NCBI RefSeq assembly: GCF_010093595.1
Contig: NW_022985445.1
Location: forward strand, 1,635,080 to 1,699,079
Origin: Mytilinidion resinicola
Lineage: Eukaryota; Ascomycota; Dothideomycetes; Mytilinidiales; Mytilinidiaceae
DNA length: 64,000 nucleotides
Direction: 5' to 3'
Each line of letters opens with the position of its first letter. Within the stretch, counting starts at the first letter, position 1. Below the pieces are notes generated by a model. That model was not told where the DNA came from. It saw only the letters and a list, made by a program, of their open reading frames with translations, and ran no database searches. Both the position numbers and the translations under genes were made by a program. This document shows, one piece after another, positions 1 to 9,508 of the stretch.

Positions 1-324
1 TTCGGAGAGTAGCTTTCTGGCATATGAGTTGTTGATCCTAGGTTGTAGTGCTGCAACCTGAGTTGTGTGGCGCAACACTCCCCATGCCGCAACGAATTTA
101 TTGCTTCGGCATCTTACTCTCTCCCTCGCCATTCCATCAAGTTATCGTTAACTTACTATTATTCTTCAGATATTTCTCCCTAGGAAACGGGCGTTGATAA
201 TCTCACACCCCCTAATCCCTCCACGCACCCCCCCCCCTCTCGTCTGATCTCCTAATTGGCTGGAGCGGCCGGGTCGACTCTTCGGAGCTTCCTCTCGTGC
301 TCCTCTAGAAGTAAATAAGCGAGC

Positions 325-390
325 GCAGGTGGCAATACAGGTGGCAATGCAGGTGGCAATGCTGGTGACAATATAGGCGGCAATGCAGGC
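325..390. repeat. Short tandem repeat, unit about 12 bp
   Basis: About six imperfect copies of a 12-bp unit resembling AGGTGGCAATGC lie head to tail. They sit inside the candidate TIR element. No coding meaning is apparent. Confidence 0.75.
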
Positions 391-477
391 GAGCCAGGCT
401 TAATGGAAAGGAGCCTCTACAAGGCGACGTTTTGATAGTTTCGGCATGCTCCTAGGCATATTAGCACTGCACATTTA

Positions 478-760
478 GCTATGCATACGGCATCACGTAC
501 AGCATCACTTACAGCATCACTTACGGCCTCACGTACGGCCTCACGTACGGTCTCACGTACGGCATTACGTATAGCATCACTTACCAGCCTTATATACGGC
601 CTCACGTACAACTGTATATACAGCTGAAGGAAATAGAAAGAATAAGCTGCAAAACGGAGAAGCTGTATAGCCATGCCGATTCGTATAGCCTCACGTATAG
701 CCTCATATACGAGCTCACGTACGGCCTCGCGTATAGCATCACGTGTAGAGAGAGGTAAAT
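478..760. repeat. Minisatellite, unit about 12 bp (TCACGTACGGCC-like)
   Basis: Many imperfect 12-bp units of the form TCACGTACGGCC, varying to TCACTTACAGCA and TCACGTATAGCC, run head to tail. Because the unit length is a multiple of three, open frames result on the minus strand with a degenerate Ala-Val-Arg-Glu periodicity. I treat these as a by-product of the repeat and not as genes. Confidence 0.8.
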
Positions 761-903
761 GTGAATGCCCGGAGGAAGCTCCGCGCTGCTCCGAGCCAAT
801 CAGAAGGTGGTGAAGCGCCAAGAGGGGGGGTGTGCAAATAGCGAAAAGGGGGGTGTGCGTAGGAAACTAGTGTGCAGCTAAAAAATTACAATGTTCTTGA
901 TTA

Positions 904-1207
904 TCCCTTCGCCCGCTGGCGTCCTCGCTTGCCGCCAAGCCCGTGCTCAAACGTACGCGCCACTCGATTTGGGTGCTCTGTGTGTCGCATTCCTTTCTGT
1001 ACGGTTGCCGGTGCGCATAGCTCTGTTTGCACCGGCTGGCAGGACCACCTGGCCAAGCTCAACTCCACGGACTAGCTTGTATATAGTAACTACAAGCAGT
1101 TAAATTGCTTTACCTGGGTGCAGTTCTCATCACGGAGCCGAATCTAGAGCCTCTGATTGGCCAAATCCTTATCGATAACTGAGGACGTAAACCAGCGGGC
1201 GAAGGGA
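904..1207. mobile_element. MITE-like element, 304 bp, TA target site
   Basis: The left end TCCCTTCGCCCGCTGG (904-919) is the exact reverse complement of the right end (1192-1207). The match continues inward with a further 7 bp (CGTCCTC at 920-926 against GAGGACG at 1181-1187) after a 4-bp offset. TA dinucleotides flank both ends (902-903 and 1208-1209), as expected for Tc1/mariner-type integration. No open frame inside looks like a transposase, so it is non-autonomous. Its termini differ from those of the neighbouring transposon at 1255-3276. Confidence 0.8.
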
Positions 1208-1298
1208 TACTGTCGATTATTCCTTTCAGAGCATCTGGAACGGCATTAGCTTTACAGAGGTTCTCTTCAAAAGTTTCTGCCGCGCTAAAAAATGTGGC

Positions 1299-1856
1299 TT
1301 AAGCCTCAATACGCCACCAAACGCCACCAGCTCGGCACACAACTATGTAGCTACTTGATAACCTCTCCTGCCCCCTCCGAGACTCGTATATTTGGTGTAG
1401 CTCCACCAGTTTAATGAGTCTGGTTCGCTGCTGCCCTAGTAGCTGAGCGCGTACGGCGCGGCGCGCCAGGTAGGCTATATGGCAGCTCCGTTTGTGCAGC
1501 CAACGGGTCATTTTCTGCAGATATGAACCTGACCGTACGAGCATTCGTTTTCGAGATTTTGGCAGGGTTTTGCTCTGTTTTTGATGCCCTGCTAGTCTTG
1601 AAGATGTCAGGGCCACTAGGCGCTCTGCCTCTGCGCGCTCCTTGTGTTTCTTCTTCCTTGATGCAGCCTCTGGTGATTGCTCAGCGTCCTTAGTGCCCTT
1701 ATTGTTATCAACATCTACCCAGTTGTTGTTGTCGTCGTCGTTGTCGTTGTCGTTGTTGTCGTTGTTGTTGTCATTGTTAACATCTGCCCAGTTGTCTGGG
1801 CGCTTCAAATGGCGAGTCTTCTCCATAGCGCCCTCTATACTTATTGCCGCCCTCAA
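1299..1856 (-). CDS. Second open frame of the transposon, Asn/Asp-rich, function unknown
   Basis: A 185-residue frame lies between the transposase stop and the left TIR. It overlaps the 3' end of the transposase gene by 80 bp in another frame. It has a long Asn/Asp tract (roughly residues 25-55) encoded by a GTT/GTC trinucleotide run, then a basic, Lys/Arg-rich region. It is not a recognised domain. It may be a translated accessory ORF, a C-terminal extension separated from the transposase by frameshift, or chance. The basic, structured-looking tail is the only argument for it being real. Confidence 0.3.
   Translation of the reverse strand: MRAAISIEGAMEKTRHLKRPDNWADVNNDNNNDNNDNDNDDDNNNWVDVDNNKGTKDAEQSPEAASRKKKHKERAEAERLVALTSSRLAGHQKQSKTLPKSRKRMLVRSGSYLQKMTRWLHKRSCHIAYLARRAVRAQLLGQQRTRLIKLVELHQIYESRRGQERLSSSYIVVCRAGGVWWRIEA
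1715..1776. repeat. GTT/GTC trinucleotide repeat
   Basis: An imperfect trinucleotide run (GTTGTTGTCGTCGTTGTC and similar) lies within the transposon, just after the transposase stop. It is the source of the Asn/Asp tract in the overlapping frame. Confidence 0.8.
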
Positions 1857-3072
1857 GCCTAATTATCTCTTGGATATGTCGTGGAATCCGTTGAATCCAG
1901 GCCTGGCAGCGCCATTGCTCCATATCCTTCCAGCTCTGCCGCCACCGCTTATCTCCTTGTGCCCTAGACTTTGGCGCGCCCTTCTTTGTAGTTGTGCGCT
2001 TAAGGTAAGGCCAGGCAGGCTCTATCGCGTTGAGATCTGGGGAATTTGCAACCCAGAGAAGTTGTTGGACCTTAGCAGCGGCGTAGACAGTTGCTTGGTG
2101 ATGATGTACGTGCGCAGGAGCACGATCTTCCTGTACAATTGTACCCTGCCGATCGCGCGCGCAGTGCTGGGCAAATGGGATAAGCTTCTTCTCTAAGATC
2201 TCCTTCTTGTAGCGATACCAATCAACGCCTGTTCCACTGCCTCTTGTAAGCTTTCCAGTATCCTGTGTAAACTGCCACTTCGGCTTCCTGCCTGGGCGGT
2301 TGCGTGTTGCCCCAAGGCGCGATAGAGGATTCTCTAGCTCCCACTCTGCCCGTGCAATAGGCTCAATAGTTTTGTTAAGCTCGGCGAGATCTTTGTCTAC
2401 TGCAGCGCGTTCAGCCTTTATTTCTGGGTGCCAGATATGGCAAGGGCCCTTGCGATTATAAGAGAAGCAGCCCCAGAACATAAGCTCTGAGTATCCTTTC
2501 CAGCGTTCTCGTATTATTGTGCGCAAGAACCGTTCGTTTAACCGACGCCAGATACAATATCCTCCACGGCGCTGGCCAACTACAAAGGCCGTCTCGTCGC
2601 TCCAGATAACATTCTTCCAGTCCTCAAGAGTCCAGTGTTGATAGTCAAGGCACCACTGTAATTGTTCCTGCTTCATCCACTTCTGTAGCCCAGGTTTCCG
2701 TGTAAGTTTCGTCTTCCGCATGTTAAGGTGGCGGCGAAGAATGCGCCATGCAGTCGTGGCTGAGATTCCCACCTCTTCTGCAAGCTGGTAAGTATTTAAT
2801 TCCCTTCCAGCTCTGCTCTTAGTAATTAACTTCTCCATCTTTGCAATCTTCCTTGGGGTTTGTACAGTCGGCCGGCCAGAGCGAGGTGCATCTTGCACGT
2901 ATATGTCAAGAACTTTAAGCGATTGTTGGGGGTTCCAGCCGCGATCTATGGCCCTCTTCCAAACGTCCCGAATCGTGCGCTCTGACATGCCAGTGATGGC
3001 AGTAATTTGGTCAGAAAGAACATTCATAGCCTTAAGCGTAAGGGCTTGCGCCCTTGTAGCATTGTCGTACAT
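1777..3072 (-). CDS. Tc1/mariner transposase (DD34E)
   Basis: This 431-residue protein would cut and paste the surrounding element through its terminal inverted repeats. The N-terminal part (about residues 25-115) contains two helix-turn-helix-like segments typical of Tc1 DNA-binding regions. The catalytic triad is readable as D159 (WSDET), D316 (QEDRAPAH) and E351 (SPDLNAIEP). The 34 residues between the second and third acidic residues match the Tc1-like DD34E signature. A longer linker of about 100 residues separates the first two acidic residues, which I believe is common in fungal members. The frame is open from ATG to stop with no intron needed. It is probably functional, but activity is not shown by sequence alone. 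Confidence 0.9.
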   Translation of the reverse strand: MYDNATRAQALTLKAMNVLSDQITAITGMSERTIRDVWKRAIDRGWNPQQSLKVLDIYVQDAPRSGRPTVQTPRKIAKMEKLITKSRAGRELNTYQLAEEVGISATTAWRILRRHLNMRKTKLTRKPGLQKWMKQEQLQWCLDYQHWTLEDWKNVIWSDETAFVVGQRRGGYCIWRRLNERFLRTIIRERWKGYSELMFWGCFSYNRKGPCHIWHPEIKAERAAVDKDLAELNKTIEPIARAEWELENPLSRLGATRNRPGRKPKWQFTQDTGKLTRGSGTGVDWYRYKKEILEKKLIPFAQHCARDRQGTIVQEDRAPAHVHHHQATVYAAAKVQQLLWVANSPDLNAIEPAWPYLKRTTTKKGAPKSRAQGDKRWRQSWKDMEQWRCQAWIQRIPRHIQEIIRLEGGNKYRGRYGEDSPFEAPRQLGRC

Positions 3073-3278
3073 AGTTTATTGGCACAGTGGTGGACGAGAA
3101 TCAAATCAGAAAGTGGAGTGTACAGGTGATGGAGGGGTTTCTTGGCATTGACGTGGCGGATTTTCGTTGGCGCTAGGCCCGTATAGGAAGGGGCTAGACG
3201 GTTTGTGGCGTAGGCTAACGTCTAGCGTGCGCCATGGCGTTTTTAGCGCGGCAGAAACTTTTGAAGGGAACCTCCGTA

Positions 3279-3930
3279 CATCCCTGCTACACCACGACTA
3301 TCTCCTAAATTTCATATTTCGGAGTATTGAACTGAGTAGTTCTAGGATAAAAGAAGATATTTCCAAGCTTTGAGGCAAAAGTCTCTTGGAAACATGCATT
3401 CCGGATTTATCCGTGCGAAGACGTCTATAGTATGTTGTGAAGGGTGCAAGAGGCAACTAACGTGTACGCGTTGTATCCTAGGTACAGAAGAATAATAGTA
3501 TCTAAGGAAAAAGGGAAGCAGGGCAGGCACGAGGCGGAAAAGGGGGCTGCCCAGCCTCGTCCTCGTACGACGCTAGGTCGGTTCCGTCCTCAGCCTCTTA
3601 GCCACCGTTGAGGCTCTGCAAGCACCGTGCTACGGAGGCCGAGCCGTAGGAGCACCCACCAGGGCGCAGCCCATTACATATGTCTTGGCATGAGGGTTTA
3701 TAGCGCTTACATAGGGAGGTATTAGATATTATACTATATTTTACGCTATGTTTTAAAATGCGGCGCTCTTCCAGAAACAACCATAAATGGTCACGTACTG
3801 GCTATTTTTGGCAGCCGTTCCTTGTTGCTACCTGTTGCTACCTGTCTACAACTGCTAGCAAATGCGGCTTCACCCCAAACGTGGTCGCAACATGGATTCT
3901 AATTTACCTACCCGTAAGCGGAAGCCTTGG
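3279..3930. other. Intergenic, no recognised gene
   Basis: This lies between the Tc1/mariner element and the left arm of the NLR-carrying unit. Only short open frames occur, and none resembles a known protein. It may be decayed mobile DNA. Confidence 0.5.
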
Positions 3931-4067
3931 TACCCCACCTTATGTATCAATCAAGCACCATTAGCCTAGGCACGTGATTTGCCACGGTACAAGAAGGTAC
4001 CTCTCCACCACCGCTTGAGCTGACAAGAGTGTGTCGGAATGGGTCGGCCGTCCTCCCTACTAGCATG
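3931..4067 (+). repeat. Left inverted-repeat arm of NLR unit
   Basis: It runs from TACCCCACCTTATG to CCTCCCTACTAGCATG. It contains the conserved core AGCCTAGGCACGTGATTTG, which recurs inverted near 7710-7735. Identity is high over the outer 97 bp and drops inward. Confidence 0.85.
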
Positions 4068-7000
4068 ATTAATGCGTTCGTCTCTGCTGATATTCAAGTG
4101 GCAACCCTTGCAACATGTGGTTCTATAATAAAGAATGCTCGAAGCTTCGCGGTGGCAAATTAGGAGGGTATATATTCATCTCGATCCCCGGCCCTCTATG
4201 AAATAGAGATATAAAAGAAAATAAAGATAATAAATCATCTCAATACAAATGCTCTAGCCTATGTTAGGCTGACATGTCGAATATCCAGACTCTTCCAGTC
4301 CTAACACCAATGCCAAGCATCTTCCCCACCACTGCTGCAGAACATGATGGCCGATACTCCAACGGTAGCCATAGTACCTTCTTAGAATCGCGTGTTATCC
4401 ATGCTCCATCTGAACTTAAAGCCAGGCCTTTGTATTCTGGAGTCTGAGGATGTGTCGCAATTGTTGTGGGAACTAATTGAGTTGCACTAATACTGATAGT
4501 CCCACATGAAGTGTAAAGATACAAACCAGTGGTGTCAAATGACATATGCATGAGCACCCTGCCAACGTAAAGCGTCTGCAGGCACTCGCCACTGTTCGCA
4601 TCCCAGATCTTGACTGTGCGGTCGTATGACGCAGACGCCAGCCGCGTTGAGTCGTGAGAGAAGGCCACTGAGTAGACCAAGCTGCTATGGCCCTCAAGCG
4701 TCTGCAGGCACGTGTTCCATCCCTCACCCATAGCTGGCATGATAGTGATCCATTTCGGCTTTTCATGCTGAAACAGCCCTCTCACCAAGCTCCTTATTGG
4801 ACTGAATAACAGCGCAGACGCATATGCCTGAAGAGGGCAACTCTCTATTGCTCCTTTGTAATACATGATGAGCCGATGCGCATCATAAACAAGCTTAGTG
4901 AATAAAGTTGTGTTTCCTCTTCCCTAGGTTTTGTCAGAACAATCTAACTAAGTTGCTTATTGCGGACATACCTGAACCAGCGACCGTAGTTTCGCCATCG
5001 AGACTATGCCTTTCGGCACACTTTTGCAAAGACTGAGAGCTTCTAGCCAGTAAAGATACTTCTCCCTCATAAACATATCGACAACGCCTCCGTCTTGCAG
5101 GTCTCCTGCATGGCTCGCTAAAGACACGGCATTTAATTCGCAGAGATGATCGACCCAGTAGATACACGAGTAGCGCAACGTTGCTAATGGATCAGAATCT
5201 GGCTGTTTAATGTCATTGACAGGATACCCTGGCGCTTTTAAGCCGTACATGTCCCGCTGCAGGGTTCTAGACATTATTTCGAGTGACCTGGCAACAATGG
5301 CGTGATGAACATCCTCCCTTCCGGATGGGAACACTTCTTCAGCTGCCTGAGCGAGGAGGAAGTCCTTGGCCGATTGATGCACAAAGTATATGGTATCTTC
5401 TCGCAGGATGAGGAACGAGCCACAGAGGCCAATAATCTCGCGCAACTCCTGGTCATTAGCTATTTCTCCCAGCTGTTCGACAAGGGCCACAAGCTCCTTC
5501 AGCGTGATTGGCCGGTACACGAGCGCAATGGACGCCAACACCTGCTTGCAGAGTTCAGCATCGTCCAACTTGCCGATCTGCTGCATCATCCGTTTATATA
5601 GAGAGTCCAGTCCAGGCGGAAACGAGTTAAGCTTCTTGAGCACGTTCCGTTTAGCCGTCATTTCGAGGTTTCGACACACCAGCGCTACCCAGAAGAAGGT
5701 GTCGTTCGCATTTAACGCCAGATACTCTAGCACAGAGTCTCGGGTTCGCTCATCGTACTTCTTTTGCTGCGCCATCTGAGACACCTTTTGCTCGATAAAG
5801 GTCCGGACAGCCGTTGACACAGACTCTGCATTCAGCTCGAGGCTCAGCCTTACCTTGTGGCCTGTCCGCTCTAGTTGTTCTTCAATGTCCGGCCAGTTGC
5901 GGCATGAGACAATCCACTTGACGCGGGAAGACACAGATGAATGCTTTGCAACAAAGTCGAGCAGCTTTGGCAAGTCGGTAACGCACTCGTCTAGCGCGTC
6001 GATGATCAGATATGTAGCGTTCAAGCTCGGGTCCCGCAGCACGTCCGTGAAGATCTCGGTCAAAGCAACCCAAGCATTTGCATCCTCGAACATGGTTTTG
6101 CCCGCGTGATCGTACTTCTTCCGAACGTACAAGACGAGCGACGGCTGCTGGCTAACCAGTAAGAACAACAGCCCTCGCAGTACGGCCGTTGCGGTGTTAA
6201 TGCGCGAGTCGGTGGCTTGGCAGAAGAAGTAGGACACGAGGCCCGTTTTAGCTATCGACTTCTGTAGCTCGTCGATAATGCCGCAGAGCAGCATTGTTTT
6301 GCCCTTGCCAGGATCACCTTTAATCCACAGCAGCTGGCTCTGCGGGTCGTTGTACCATTGCTGGAAGTGGATGTTGTCGAGAACCCAGTGGTACGAGGCT
6401 TTTATCAGTCCGCCCTTCGTATGTTCAATGCGCTTCTTATCGTCACGCGGATCTGTGCTATGTATGTCTTGAACGCATCTTTCTAGCTTAGAGATTTCGT
6501 CCATAAGGCGTCTAAACGCGCCCGCTGCCCCTTCGCCATATATAGGCGCTAGGTCAACACCAAATATTCCTTGCAGCGAGTAGGCTTCGTCTTCATCGCG
6601 TTTAGTCTCTCGGTGTTCCTTCCACCGCAACCGCTCGTTAATGTTGAACTGAGAAAGAGGGGCTCCTTCAAGCACTGCATGTGGGATGCTTGTGATTTTA
6701 TAGATCTGTGACTTTAGCGATATCTTGTCACCAAGTTTGCGCTGTTCACAAGAAAAGAACTCGACTGTGCGTGGGGCAACAAGCTCTTGAAGGGTCCAGC
6801 CTCGAGTGAACCATCTGCTTTTCCGGAACTCTGATTCCCACAGCGGCGGGCTCGGTTCTCCGCTGGCTTCAAGAGAGGAACTAGAGACGTCTGACAAGTA
6901 GACATAGCATCGCGCTGCGTTGCGGTACCAGCGAAACATGGACCGGATAGCGTGGGAGAACTCAGCCTTGTTTGCTTTATCAATGCAACAGGTGTCTACC

Positions 7001-7768
7001 CAAAACCATTCCAGGCCATCTTGTGCAGTTTGTTCTCCACAGAACCAGATCTTCTCGTAGCCAGGCTTGTCCCTGCCGGCGCCGTTTGTGAGGTCTTCGA
7101 AGGTGACCTCTTCAGTATCTTCTCCCCATGTATGCGAAAGTATGGCATAGGGAGGAATAGCCTCGTCGCTGAACTGAGTAAGACTGAAATCGCCATTATC
7201 GCAGCGTCTCAAAAGACGCATTGTTTCGCATAGAGCTTGACGGGCAAGCGGTAAGAATGGATCTCGGTCGGTGCAAACGCGGCAGCCTAGCCGAAGAGAC
7301 GAGAAGACGGCTGGCTCTTCTGCTGAGCATAGCACCCCTAGGCTATTGAGGTCAGCAAGAAAACAAAGAGATAGGGCGCGGATTCATACCACAGAATCGC
7401 ATCTGATTGCGAGGCCGCGCAAGAGTGCTGTGAGCAACTTCTATTCTGCTTTGCCGCGTCTTTGGGTTGGTGAAAGAGGGAGGGAGAACAGCTCAGCTGC
7501 GGGCGGGGTGGGGACTGATCGTCGGCGTGGCGCAATAAGGCTGACATGCAGCCGTCAGACTGCGGAAGGCGACTTCAAGCGACTCCTGGACGAATGTGCT
7601 TATATATTTCGGGGCGGACGGACGTCTTGGTGACACTAGCAGGGAGGAGGGCCGACCCGCTCTAGCTATAACCTTGTCAGCTTAAGCTGTGGTAGAAAAG
7701 TACCTTCTTGTACCGTGACAAATCACGTGCCTAGGCTAGTAGTGCCTAACTGGATACATAAGGTGGGG
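3933..7768. mobile_element. TIR-bounded, TA-flanked unit carrying an NLR gene
   Basis: A long imperfect inverted repeat of about 137 bp brackets this 3.8-kb segment. The arms start CCCCACCTTATGTATC on both sides and stop matching exactly at TA dinucleotides (3931-3932 and 7769-7770). Outside the TAs the two flanks are unrelated. The outer 97 bp are best conserved. The only gene inside is the HET-NACHT-WD40 gene, and no transposase is present. The layout is that of a non-autonomous DNA transposon that has captured a host gene. The alternative is two separate solo insertions of one MITE-like sequence in opposite orientation, one on each side of the gene. Confidence 0.65.
4264..7221 (-). CDS. 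HET-NACHT-WD40 NLR protein (HET-E/HNWD type)
   Basis: This is a fungal NLR, of the class controlling heterokaryon incompatibility and possibly non-self recognition. The gene has two exons (7221-4972 and 4923-4264) with a 48-bp intron (donor GTATGT, branch-like CTGAC, acceptor TAG) and encodes 969 residues. An ATG 114 bp upstream is in frame, but starting at MRLL matches other HET proteins. Order of domains: HET domain (about residues 18-170, with AILSHTWG and FWVDTCCIDK); NACHT NTPase with P-loop GDPGKGKT at 302-309 and Walker B LIIDALDE near 402-409; then the linker and C-terminal WD40 part. Only one well-formed 42-residue WD repeat remains (ending TVKIWD), followed by a degenerate WD-like tail. 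Family members typically carry about ten or more repeats. It is the sole gene between the inverted arms. Promoter elements were not identified. Confidence 0.9.
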
Positions 7769-7770
7769 TA
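7632..7770 (-). repeat. Right inverted-repeat arm of NLR unit
   Basis: This is the reverse complement of the left arm with scattered substitutions and small indels. It ends in GGTGGGGTA at 7762-7770. Confidence 0.85.
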
Positions 7771-8583
7771 CTGTAAGAGGGGGTTCACGGCAGGGAGCTT
7801 CTGATGGAATTTAGATGGAAATAACCGTAGCTACGTAGATCAATTGAGATAGAGACAAGACGAATTCTTGGAGAATCCGGGGGATCGTGAGATCCGGGCT
7901 ATCTAAGGCGAGCGCCAAGCGAGCACGTGACTAGCATGCCTCACGCAGGCGGCTGGCAGCCCGCCAGCACGAGGCTGGGCGCCGGATATCTATATACTCT
8001 GTAGGCGCCTCACAGGTACTAAGGTCCCAATTAGCCACACGTTTACAGCCACAAGCTTGGCTTGTTGGATGACATAAGTAAATTACACCGCGTTGCTTAT
8101 GTCAGACGTGCGGGGTCGTTTTGTCCTAGCTGGATTAGTAATTGCTTCCGACCACCGACCAGGGTGGCGACCTTGCATGAATTTGCGTGCAACAGCAGCC
8201 ATAAGGCTGATGATGACTTCCTAGTATGGTAGCGAGGTTCTAAGGCTCGGATAAGGCCATTTTATGAGCATCAGGAGTGATGGGAGCTCGATAGTGGTGC
8301 TGTGGCGGAATTCGATTACGCCATAAAAGAAGGCTCTCCGCAAATCAGGCGCTCAGGCGACGATGCGAACGTAATTTTTCCGTAGGAGAGGTTCTAAGGG
8401 CTCTAGGATGGCCACAGCAAACGACTTATACAAAGTTACAGGAAATATCGATGTGTGCAGAGAGCTTGAGTTGTTTGAAGTCAATGTACCCCTTATATTG
8501 TGCGGCACGGTGGGTGTTGCGCCACCTAGGGACGGACGTTAGCAGGCTTATACTGAGATTCCTTTCAGTGATGGAAACCAGTT
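7771..8583. other. Intergenic, no recognised gene
   Basis: This lies between the right arm of the NLR unit and the secreted-protein gene. Only short open frames are present and I see no structured repeat. Confidence 0.5.
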
Positions 8584-9508
8584 TCATCGCAGGTAGGTCC
8601 CCATGGCCGTGAAAGCAAACGTCAAGAATTCTGGCATTAGTCGAGTAATCGATCGGGAAGCAGCGTTTGCGAACACAGTTCTGGTTGCATCCGGGAAAAT
8701 ACTCCGTTGTGTCGACTCTGGCGCTTGTGCGTTGTCGTTGTCGTCGTTGTAGTCGTCGCCGGGGACATTGCTACTCGTTTCTTTGGTAAAAGTCGAATGT
8801 GTTTGGTCTTTCCAGCTTCCGAGCCTATCAACTATCTCAGTCGAAGAGCGCGGTATCGTGATCGTAGCAGTGATTGGTCCATTTTGGTACCGCTCGCAAA
8901 CGGTCACCGTTGAAATGAAGCCCGGGGGTAGATACCCCGATGTGCGGTGGCAAAGCGGAGTCTCGCCGGCGCATGTTTCGGTGACCGTGTACTTCGACTG
9001 GCCATCCCGTCGGACAGAGGTATGGATAATAGGTGGTGTAGATATTCATGTATGTAGTGACAGGAGTGGTGAGCGGAAGACGTCCATTGGTGCATTCGTT
9101 ACATTCACCAGCAGTGGTCGTTAGGTCGCTGGGGGTGTGTGCTTCGGCAATGCATCCTTGAAACTTCGGTACTGTAGTAGGTACGGAGCTCTGGCCTTCC
9201 TTTAGAGCTCCAAAGGATACTACAGTGGCTTGGATTTGACTTTTGTATGTTTCGTACGTGGTGGAATACGTGATCGACTCCGTCGCGCTCTGCTCTCGGG
9301 GCAAACATGTCGTGATTGTGATGTCTGATGTTACGGTGATCAGTACGCTGGATATGGGTAATGTTGGTGAACAGGTCAGAGGTTGCTCGAGTCGAGTAGC
9401 CGTCGAGACATCGTCGTTCCGGCACTCCTCAGAGTCGATAGTAGTCGCTGTGATCGAAGCTTGGCTTGAGGTGAAGACGAACGTCGCGAGGAAGAGAACC
9501 TTCATCAT
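8584..9508 (-). pseudogene. Secreted Ser/Thr-rich protein, one apparent frameshift
   Basis: The start at 9508 gives a clear signal peptide (MMKVLFLATFVFTSSQA). A Ser/Thr-rich extracellular region with spaced cysteines follows, as in fungal cell-surface proteins. The reading runs to a CPTGW motif near 9010 and then loses sense. It resumes in a second frame with a typical continuation (YTVTETCAGETP, then PPGF and VTVC) down to a stop at 8584. A single extra base in the TGGCCAG context near 9000-9002 explains the switch, and no intron of realistic size fits. It is either a recently broken gene or a sequencing error. The C-terminal end is weakly hydrophobic and a GPI anchor is uncertain. No specific family is recognised. 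Confidence 0.6.

Larger units (their letters stand above)
189..859. mobile_element. Candidate TIR element with internal minisatellite
   Basis: The sequence near 200-297 is recognisably repeated in inverted orientation near 765-859. Shared blocks are CACACCCCC, ATTGGCT and CGGAGCTTCCTC. The region is flanked on both sides by the 8-bp direct repeat TAGGAAAC (181-188 and 860-867), the size of a hAT-type target duplication. There is no transposase inside; the interior is tandem repeats. The outermost few bases of the two arms do not match each other, so the exact termini are uncertain. It could instead be a decayed MITE of another family. Confidence 0.4.
1255..3276 (-). mobile_element. Full-length Tc1/mariner-type DNA transposon
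   Basis: This 2,022-bp element has terminal inverted repeats of about 38 bp. The left begins CAGAGGTTCTCTTCAAAAG and the right, reverse complemented, begins CGGAGGTTCCCTTCAAAAG, and both continue through TTTCTGCCGCGC. Only a few positions differ. TA dinucleotides flank it at 1253-1254 and 3277-3278. It encodes an uninterrupted transposase on the minus strand and a second, overlapping open frame. The near-identical ends and intact gene suggest fairly recent insertion and no obvious repeat-induced point mutation. Confidence 0.92.

Noticed and set aside
478..760. Possible CRISPR-like array
   Set aside because: Units are contiguous 12-bp repeats without spacers, in a eukaryotic genome.
417..821. 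134-codon minus-strand frame with periodic Ala/Val/Arg/Glu
   Set aside because: It is produced by a 12-bp tandem repeat, shows no motif, and the other strands and frames are equally open.
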